The position numbers and the translations under genes are program-made. From CAZWUW01 sp964636895 (GTDB lineage Bacteria > Bacillota > Thermincolia > Thermincolales > CAZWUW01), in NCBI GenBank assembly GCA_964636895.1, contig CAZWUW010000060.1, forward strand, positions 1 to 18,670: 18,670 nt of DNA. The letters run 5' to 3'. A model generated the notes under the pieces. That model saw only the letters and a list, made by a program, of their open reading frames with translations. It did not search any database and had not been told where the DNA came from. Numbering within the stretch: position 1 is the stretch's first letter; every line of letters starts with the position of its first letter. Shown here one piece after another: positions 14,195 to 18,670 of the stretch.

Positions 14195-15196
14195 ATGCAG
14201 GCTTACACCCCCCCGAGAAAAAATTGCGGCTTTTTTGGCAACAACAGGCTGATCACCTTGGGCCTCGGGGTCGTTGTAATGACCGTAGTATTAATATCTA
14301 CATTTATTTGGGCTAATAATAATGTTAATGTGGTTGCTGACGGCAAAACTTATAAGGTGAGCGTTTTAGGCGGGACGGTTGCAGAAGCGTTGGAAAAATC
14401 AGGAATCAGTATTGGGGAACGGGACATTGTGCAACCAGCTACAGAAGAAAAGCTCTGTGACGGGCAGGTTATCATAATTACCAGAGCCAAATCGGTGGCA
14501 GTTGTGGCCGATGGGCAGACCAGAGAGATTATTACTCCTGTATCTGCAGTTGCCGAGGTATTAAAAGAATTAAATATTGCTGTGGGTCCACAGGATCGGG
14601 TGCTTCCCGGTTACAATGCCAAGATCTCTGCCGGAGATGTTATCCGGGTTATCAGAGTCAGTGAGAAACAAATTATGGAGTCCTATAAACTCTCATTTCG
14701 TGCAGAAAGACGTAATGACCCGGGTCTTGACAGAGGCATTACCAAGGTGCTCAGAGAAGGTCAGGACGGCCTGGGTCAGCGTACCATCAAAATAGTAATG
14801 GAAGACGGCAAAGAGATACGTCGTGAAAATGTTGGCGCCCGGATTGTCAAACAACCCGTAAATAAGATTGTTGCCTTGGGAACATTAAGTAAGAAGGTGG
14901 TTTCTCGTGGCGGCAAACCGGTTAGGTTTTCTCGGGTTATGGCGATGAATGCAAGTGGTTATACTTATACAGGTAACCGGATGGCTTCCGGCATTGCTCC
15001 GTACAGAGGGGCAGTTGCTGTAGACCCACGGGTGATTCCCTTTGGCACCAAAATGTATGTAGAAGGTTATGGTTATGCCCGGGCATTGGATAAAGGCAGT
15101 GCAATTAAAGGCAATAAAATAGATTTGTTTTTTGAGACTAGAGGTGAAGCCCTGCGTTGGGGACGCAGGCCCGTAAAGGTTTACATATTAGAATAA
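14195..15196 (+). CDS. yabE: G5/3D-domain cell-wall protein (YabE type)
   Basis: The 333-residue protein has one membrane-spanning or signal-anchor helix (about 19-40). Two DUF348 (ubiquitin-like) repeats follow, at about 44-95 and 100-152, then a G5 domain (about 160-235), and a C-terminal 3D domain (about 245-333) whose three aspartates are Asp277 (VAVDPRVIP), Asp299 (RALDKGS) and Asp310 (NKIDLFF). 3D domains resemble MltA-type lytic transglycosylases, so peptidoglycan cleavage is the expected activity; G5 is thought to bind wall glycans. B. subtilis YabE has the same design with an extra DUF348. Start ATG 14195 has AAGGAG 8 nt upstream. The gene is single, with its own promoter and terminator. 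Confidence 0.92.
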   Translation: MQAYTPPRKNCGFFGNNRLITLGLGVVVMTVVLISTFIWANNNVNVVADGKTYKVSVLGGTVAEALEKSGISIGERDIVQPATEEKLCDGQVIIITRAKSVAVVADGQTREIITPVSAVAEVLKELNIAVGPQDRVLPGYNAKISAGDVIRVIRVSEKQIMESYKLSFRAERRNDPGLDRGITKVLREGQDGLGQRTIKIVMEDGKEIRRENVGARIVKQPVNKIVALGTLSKKVVSRGGKPVRFSRVMAMNASGYTYTGNRMASGIAPYRGAVAVDPRVIPFGTKMYVEGYGYARALDKGSAIKGNKIDLFFETRGEALRWGRRPVKVYILE

Positions 15197-15221
15197 AAAG
15201 GAGGGGGCAACCCCTCCTTTT
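15197..15221 (+). terminator. Rho-independent terminator after yabE
   Basis: AAAGGAGGGG pairs with CCCCTCCTTT around a GCAA tetraloop, directly after the yabE stop codon, and ends in TTTT. The GNRA-type loop adds stability. rsmA begins 28 bp later and would need its own promoter or read-through. Confidence 0.9.
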
Positions 15222-15248
15222 AATATCACTATGGAGGTTTGTTAACAA

Positions 15249-16121
15249 TTGAAAAAACTTTATTCCCCGGCAGTAATCAAAGAGGTAATGGCCAAACATA
15301 ATATTTCTTTTCATAAGAGCTTGGGTCAAAATTTTCTTATTGATGGGAATATGGTCCGGGCTATTGCAGATGCGGCCGACTTGAGTCCCAGTGACCTGGT
15401 GGTGGAAATAGGACCTGGTATTGGAACACTGACTCAGGAACTCGCGGAGCGGGCAGGCCGGGTTGCGGCCGTTGAGTTGGACCGGGGGTTGTTGCCGGTT
15501 TTAGCGGAGACTTTGCAGGCATATCCTAATGTGCAAGTGGTTTCCGGCGATGCTTTACAGGTGGATTTTAATGACCTGGTGTTGAGTTCCGGCTGGATTG
15601 GGACGGAGTTTAAAATAATCGGCAATCTTCCTTATTATATTACCACGCCGCTTATTATGCATGTATTGGAGCAGGGGTTTAATTTCTCTGTTTTTGTATT
15701 AATGGTACAAAAGGAAGTGGCTCAACGCATAGTCGCGGCACCAGGGACAAAAGATTACGGGGTGCTGTCCTTAGCTGTACAGTATTATACAGTACCTGAA
15801 CTGGCCTTAAAAGTCCCCCGCACCGTTTTTATGCCCAGACCGGAAGTTGATTCTGCAGTTCTAAAGCTGGTGCGGCGCCGGGTGCCTGCTGTCCAGGTGG
15901 TTGATGAAGTGATGTTATTTAAGATTATCCGGGCGGCTTTTGGTCAACGGCGGAAAACATTACTAAACGCCCTGACTAATGCCTGCCTCTGTTCGTCTAA
16001 AGAAGAGTTGTCGACGGTTTGCGCGGCAGTGGGGATTGACCCGGGCCGCAGAGGAGAAACGCTGTCTATGGAAGAGTTTGGCGCTCTTGCTGATGCATTG
16101 ATAAAATATCAGCCAGTATAA
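15249..16121 (+). CDS. rsmA: 16S rRNA (adenine1518/1519-N6)-dimethyltransferase
   Basis: RsmA (KsgA) dimethylates two adjacent adenines in the helix 45 loop of 16S rRNA. The 290-residue protein shows SLGQNFL (residues 24-30) and the SAM loop VVEIGPGIGTLT (51-62). The acidic motif is AVELDR, and the catalytic NLPYYITTP follows. The C-terminal FKIIRAAFGQRRKTL segment is also typical. The TTG at 15249 is the first possible start after an in-frame stop (15243-15245); GGAGG lies 11 nt upstream, a little far. No promoter is clear between the yabE terminator and this gene. The rnmV gene that precedes ksgA in B. subtilis is not here. Confidence 0.96.
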   Translation: MKKLYSPAVIKEVMAKHNISFHKSLGQNFLIDGNMVRAIADAADLSPSDLVVEIGPGIGTLTQELAERAGRVAAVELDRGLLPVLAETLQAYPNVQVVSGDALQVDFNDLVLSSGWIGTEFKIIGNLPYYITTPLIMHVLEQGFNFSVFVLMVQKEVAQRIVAAPGTKDYGVLSLAVQYYTVPELALKVPRTVFMPRPEVDSAVLKLVRRRVPAVQVVDEVMLFKIIRAAFGQRRKTLLNALTNACLCSSKEELSTVCAAVGIDPGRRGETLSMEEFGALADALIKYQPV

Positions 16122-16174
16122 GCCAGTCCCGCTCCTGAGGTCCATGGGAGGTTAAATACGGAATAATAATATTT

Positions 16175-16229
16175 ACCGGCACTTTGTCCAGTGTTTCTAA
16201 TAATTTGGCAAAGTTAGCCGGTTTTTTTT
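16175..16229 (+). terminator. Rho-independent terminator after rsmA
   Basis: ACCGGCACTTTG (16175-16186) pairs with CAAAGT-TA-GCCGGT (16209-16222) over a 22-nt loop, with two unpaired bases, and is followed by a run of eight T's. The strong G/C arm and the T-run make termination likely. Confidence 0.75.
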
Positions 16230-16281
16230 GACGGGAATTACCGCAGCAAACATTTTTCACCCGCCCTTATTATTATATGGT

Positions 16282-16310
16282 CTGCCGGAAGAAGGCGGTA
16301 CTTCCGGCAG
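16282..16310. repeat. Perfect 10-bp inverted repeat of unknown role
   Basis: CTGCCGGAAG and CTTCCGGCAG flank a 9-nt loop. Neither strand has a following T-run, so it is not a standard terminator. It could be an RNA processing or stability element, or a dispersed repeat. Confidence 0.85.
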
Positions 16311-16372
16311 CACCAAGTAAATATATGCATTATAGTATATTAGGAAATGTCAGAAGAAAGGGGAGGGGAGGA

Positions 16373-16474
16373 ATGATATTTAAAAAGGTGGGGGTTTTGT
16401 CACCCCGGCACCGGAATTTCAATATAATGATAATGAGGTTAGCCGTGGAGGTGGCGGATAGATGCGTGTATTGA
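16373..16474 (+). CDS. Possible 33-residue leader peptide overlapping the SDR start
   Basis: An ATG follows an unusually strong purine run (AAGGGGAGGGGAGGA) and opens 33 codons, beginning MIFKKVGVLS, ending at 16474, 13 nt inside the next gene. The overlap would couple translation of the two. The peptide resembles nothing I recognise, and a small inverted repeat (GGTGGGG.../...CACCCC) falls within its early codons. It may be a real small gene or an upstream ORF that controls the SDR gene; chance is a serious alternative because 33 codons is short. Confidence 0.3.
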   Translation: MIFKKVGVLSPRHRNFNIMIMRLAVEVADRCVY

Positions 16475-17415
16475 TTACCGGGGTGGCTGGTCTATACGGG
16501 GTAAATTTTGTTGAGGAATTGCTGTCCCATGAAGATGTAACCATGATTTACGGCGTTGATGATTTTTCCAGGGGGTTTCATGGGGAAGAGGTTTTTTTGT
16601 CTTCGACTGCCCGGGAGCCGCGCTTTCAATTAATCAAAAGTAAGTTTCAAGATTTGACAGTAAAAAAAATAAATTCATTGAACGTCGATGCAGTGGTACA
16701 TTTGGCAGGTTACAATTCTGCGGAAGAATCTATGAAAACGCCAAATGAGTATTTTCAAAACAACGAATTTGGCACTTTTCGATTCTTACAAAGACTTCTC
16801 CGAACCAGAAATAGGCCTTACCTGATTTATCTTTCAACAGTCGAAGTTTATGGCGACCCTCTTTATAACCCTATTGACATTGATCATCCTACCAGGCCCA
16901 AGAGTGTCTACGCGGTCACCAAGTTAAGCAGCGAAAAACACTGCCTGGCTTTGGCCCGTTGGCATAATTATCCGGTAACTGTTATCCGGTGTACCAGTAC
17001 ATATGGGGAAAACCAAAACCTGTGTGGTTATTTGTCTGTTGTGGCGGCCTTTATTGAGCGAGCCGTTAAGGGAGAACCATTGATAATTTATGGCACAGGC
17101 ACCCAGGCTCGTGATTTTCTATATGTAAAAGATGCGGTACGGGCGCTTTACTTAATTATTAAGAATAAAGATATATATTTGAATCAAACTATTCATCTGG
17201 CCAGCGGTAAACTGACTTCAATCAATGACCTGGCTATTTTAGTAAAAAAGGTGATTAATAGTGAATCGGAAATTATTTATCTGCCTTGTGAAAAGTGTAT
17301 AGTTGCCGGGTTTGCTTTGGAAACGCCGGAAATTACCGCAGCTGGTTGGGTGCCGGAATATAATTTGGAACAAGGCATAAGCCGGACTTTTGCTTGGCAT
17401 CAAAGGTTAAATTAA
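16462..17415 (+). CDS. NAD-dependent epimerase/dehydratase (extended SDR)
   Basis: The 317-residue protein has the extended SDR layout: an N-terminal NAD loop TGVAGLYG (residues 6-13), the acidic pair at the end of beta-2 (GVDD), and the catalytic triad in STVEVY (Ser125/Thr126) and Tyr150-Lys154 (YAVTK). A C-terminal sugar-nucleotide domain follows, with typical motifs (IRCTSTYGENQ, IYGTGTQARDFLYVKDAVRA). It probably converts an NDP-sugar (UDP-glucose/GlcNAc 4-epimerase or a related dehydratase); the exact substrate cannot be told. GGAGG lies 10 nt before the ATG. The gene stands alone, without glycosyltransferases nearby, but its position just before a spore-coat-like gene makes a role in envelope or spore-surface sugar plausible, by inference only. 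Confidence 0.88.
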   Translation: MRVLITGVAGLYGVNFVEELLSHEDVTMIYGVDDFSRGFHGEEVFLSSTAREPRFQLIKSKFQDLTVKKINSLNVDAVVHLAGYNSAEESMKTPNEYFQNNEFGTFRFLQRLLRTRNRPYLIYLSTVEVYGDPLYNPIDIDHPTRPKSVYAVTKLSSEKHCLALARWHNYPVTVIRCTSTYGENQNLCGYLSVVAAFIERAVKGEPLIIYGTGTQARDFLYVKDAVRALYLIIKNKDIYLNQTIHLASGKLTSINDLAILVKKVINSESEIIYLPCEKCIVAGFALETPEITAAGWVPEYNLEQGISRTFAWHQRLN

Positions 17416-17458
17416 AGGCCATAAGACGAGTTGTCTTTTTGTCGTGCAAATTTTTGGC

Positions 17459-17485
17459 ACAATTTGCAACATGGCTCATATATTA
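17459..17485 (+). promoter_or_regulatory. Sigma-K-type promoter of the LysM coat-like gene
   Basis: GGCAC (with AC at 17459-17460), 16 nt, then CATATATTA (17477-17485) matches the late mother-cell sigma-K pattern AC-N16-CATAnnnTA. The -10 also fits sigma-E with one mismatch. The implied start near 17493 leaves a short leader before the AGGAGGAGG ribosome binding site. Confidence 0.55.
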
Positions 17486-17515
17486 TATTAAAAACATCAT
17501 GAAAGGAGGAGGAGG

Positions 17516-18163
17516 ATGGAGAAAACGGAAAAAGCAAGATTTGTTTTTTTTACGTATCGGCCGATAAAAGGCAGACCCCAACTTATGAAGCATAAAGATT
17601 TAAAAAATACATTTGAAGAGGAGGTGCAGCCGGAGGGTTTGGCCGGCCTGCCGGATTATTCTGAGTTCCCGGAGGATTTTGATTGGCCGTATGAATCACC
17701 GTCAGACGATGATTCACCAAGCTATAATGAGCCGCTATGTTGCGAAGATTCAGACAATGACGAACTGCCATGTAATGATGAACCGTTATGTGATGATATG
17801 CCGCCCTGCGATGATGAACTGCCATTTTATGAAGACGATCAAAGTCATGAGGAACCACCATGCGACTATGAACCGCCTTGTGACTATGAACCACCATGCG
17901 ACGAGGAACCACCATGCGACGAGGAACCACCGTGCACTGTGATTCCTCCAACGCCCACGCAAGCACCGCCGACTACGGGTCATTGCCCGCCTAATGCCAT
18001 TATGCATGTGATTAAGCCTGGCGATACATTCTGGAAGTTGGCCCAAAAATATGATACCACTGTTGAGGCTATCGAAGATGCTAACCCCGATGTTGATCCA
18101 TTAAACTTGCAGATCGGCGACACTTTATGTATCCCTTTAGGCATACCGGGTGCCAAAGGCTAA
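17516..18163 (+). CDS. Cys-rich acidic-repeat LysM protein, probably spore coat or envelope
   Basis: The 215-residue protein has no signal peptide, which fits assembly in the mother cell cytoplasm around a forespore. Residues 40-110 are very acidic with scattered cysteines (CC at 75-76, and 86, 92, 98). Residues 112-140 are hexapeptide repeats of the form EPPCDY or EPPCDE with Cys116, 122, 128, 134 and 140 evenly spaced, and a Pro/Thr linker follows. A LysM domain (about 164-208; VIKPGDTFWKLAQKYDTT...) ends the chain. Twelve cysteines in all. LysM binds N-acetylglucosamine-containing glycans, as in SafA and related coat proteins. Even Cys spacing suggests disulfide cross-linking or metal binding. 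AAAGGAGGAGGAGG precedes the ATG at 17516. The sigma-K-like promoter supports late sporulation expression. I do not recognise a named ortholog. Confidence 0.8.
   Translation: MEKTEKARFVFFTYRPIKGRPQLMKHKDLKNTFEEEVQPEGLAGLPDYSEFPEDFDWPYESPSDDDSPSYNEPLCCEDSDNDELPCNDEPLCDDMPPCDDELPFYEDDQSHEEPPCDYEPPCDYEPPCDEEPPCDEEPPCTVIPPTPTQAPPTTGHCPPNAIMHVIKPGDTFWKLAQKYDTTVEAIEDANPDVDPLNLQIGDTLCIPLGIPGAKG
17849..17935 (+). repeat. Tandem 18-bp repeats coding for EPPCD(Y/E)
   Basis: About four and a half 18-bp units encode the Cys-Pro-acidic hexapeptides of the LysM protein. The two last full units (CGACGAGGAACCACCATG type) are nearly identical at DNA level, indicating recent duplication, and copy number may vary between strains. 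Confidence 0.9.
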
Positions 18164-18174
18164 GTCAATTCTTG

Positions 18175-18200
18175 AGAAGCTGACACAACAGCTTCTTTTT
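18175..18200 (+). terminator. Rho-independent terminator after the LysM gene
   Basis: AGAAGCTG pairs with CAGCTTCT around a 6-nt loop (ACACAA) and runs into TTTTT, 12 nt after the stop codon. Confidence 0.9.
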
Positions 18201-18278
18201 GTTTCGTATGAAAAACACCTTTCCAGGTCACAATAAATATGTAGAATTACAATATGCCCGGAGGGGGTGAACATCGAT

Positions 18279-18449
18279 ATGTATAAAATAACTGACCTGT
18301 GTAATTCCTGCGGGGTTTGTGCCAGTGAATGTAAAAGCGGTGCCATTAAGAATGCCGGTAAATGTTATAGCATTGATGCCGCAAAATGTGCTAAGTGTGG
18401 TTCCTGTGCAGATATTTGCCCGGTAGGTGCGGCTGTAAAATGTGAATAA
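18279..18449 (+). CDS. Small 2[4Fe-4S] ferredoxin
   Basis: The 56-residue protein is a clostridial-type ferredoxin: CNSCGVCASEC (Cys8, 11, 14, 18) and CAKCGSCADIC (Cys37, 40, 43, 47) each give the CX2CX2CX3C ligands for a [4Fe-4S] cluster. Cys47 is followed by the usual Pro, but Cys18 is followed by Lys, a departure from the common CP motif. Cys29 and Cys55 are extra. It probably carries low-potential electrons in the cytoplasm. The ATG at 18279 has the near-perfect AGGGGGTGA 8 nt upstream; a GTG at 18267 overlaps that site. The gene stands alone after a terminator, so its partner enzyme cannot be inferred. Confidence 0.93.
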   Translation: MYKITDLCNSCGVCASECKSGAIKNAGKCYSIDAAKCAKCGSCADICPVGAAVKCE

Positions 18450-18670
18450 AATGGTCTGCGGATTTATGCTGCCGAGCTGCATCAGTTCAGGCGTTATTGC
18501 CATTATCCTGAAATTGTACAGGGGGTGGCAATATTTTTTTCTGGTATAATTAGGCGGGGCGATGTATACAAGTTAAATATATGATTGGCTTTACTCAGTT
18601 GACGGCTATCGAGAAATATCCTGAGTTTTGCAGCAAAATGAGACAAAATGAGCCCACAATCGCTTATGTA
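18450..18670. other. Noncoding tail of the window with a possible promoter
   Basis: No gene is complete here. TGGTATAAT (18542-18550) is a consensus extended -10 element reading rightward; its nearest -35-like box (TTGTAC, 18514-18519) is too far, with 25 nt between. A transcript starting near 18557 would enter sequence beyond the window. No start codon with a good ribosome binding site follows it before the end. Confidence 0.4.

Larger units (their letters stand above)
16122..16461. other. Intergenic region between rsmA and the SDR gene
   Basis: This 340-bp stretch holds the rsmA terminator (16175-16229), a perfect 10-bp hairpin without T-run (16282-16310), and a short possible leader ORF (16373-16474). 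The yabG and veg genes that follow ksgA in B. subtilis are not found. No clear sigma-A promoter for the downstream gene was found; TATAAT at 16423-16428 lacks a well-spaced -35 box. Confidence 0.6.

Noticed and set aside
16066..16260. A 64-codon minus-strand frame antisense to the rsmA end, with GGGCGG near its GTG
   Set aside because: The ribosome binding site would touch the start codon, a third of the frame is antisense to rsmA, and the same bases form the rsmA terminator. The peptide looks protein-like, so a conservation check in relatives would be decisive, but I do not call it.
16423..16428. TATAAT as a promoter for the SDR gene
   Set aside because: The nearest -35-like TTGTCA (16397-16402) is 20 nt away, outside the usual range, and no TG extension is present.
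17583..17966. Long minus-strand frame and other-frame readings across the LysM repeat
   Set aside because: They follow from the 18-bp repeat keeping all frames open; they encode low-complexity His/Met/Arg runs and lack ribosome binding sites.
1..18670. CRISPR array, tRNA/rRNA gene, insertion sequence, prophage or defence cassette
   Set aside because: No spaced direct repeats, no tRNA-like fold, no transposase or integrase and no terminal inverted repeats were seen. The only RNA element is the T-box.

Overview
The window looks like the chromosome of an endospore-forming Bacillota, most likely a Clostridia/Peptococcaceae-type lineage (Desulfotomaculum/Pelotomaculum-like; genus not resolvable by reading). 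Support: a Gin/CsfB anti-sigma gene, AbrB, a spore-coat-like LysM gene behind a sigma-K-like promoter, a methionine T-box, AGGAGG ribosome binding sites, frequent GTG/TTG starts, and a c-type multiheme cytochrome with no outer-membrane machinery in view.

Layout. (1) 1-2540, accessory: a membrane-anchored NHL beta-propeller protein (minus strand) divergent from a secreted multiheme cytochrome (plus strand). (2) 2541-3071: a small SLT-type lytic transglycosylase on the minus strand, meeting the cytochrome at a shared hairpin terminator. (3) 3231-10239: a tightly packed block in the classic Bacillus order csfB - yaaO - tmk - yaaR - holB - ricT - yabA - trmN6 - yazA - rsmI, with most genes overlapping or nearly touching. 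Compared with Bacillus subtilis, xpaC, yaaN and darA (yaaQ) are missing. A 57-bp TAA/CAA triplet tract separates holB from ricT. (4) 10299-13820: convergent abrB, then metG behind a sigma-A promoter and a methionine T-box, then tatD. (5) 14195-16121: a G5/3D cell-wall protein (yabE type) and rsmA (ksgA), each followed by a terminator; rnmV, which lies between them in B. subtilis, is absent. (6) 16122-18670, more lineage-specific: an intergenic stretch with strong hairpins and a possible 33-residue leader ORF, an SDR epimerase/dehydratase, a Cys/Pro/Asp/Glu-repeat LysM protein, and a small 2[4Fe-4S] ferredoxin.

How it fits together. The central block is housekeeping: dTMP synthesis, clamp loading (HolB), control of replication initiation (YabA), RNA-processing/sporulation cofactor (RicT), tRNA and rRNA methylation (TrmN6, RsmI, RsmA), Met-tRNA charging, and control of the transition to sporulation (AbrB, CsfB). 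The flanks carry envelope and redox functions. I do not see a clearly new defence, mobile or biosynthetic system. The best candidates for novelty are the beta-domain/multiheme cytochrome paired with an NHL propeller, and the acidic Cys-repeat LysM protein under a probable sigma-K promoter. Many starts were moved from the longest open frame to a downstream codon with a good ribosome binding site; the reasons are given entry by entry.
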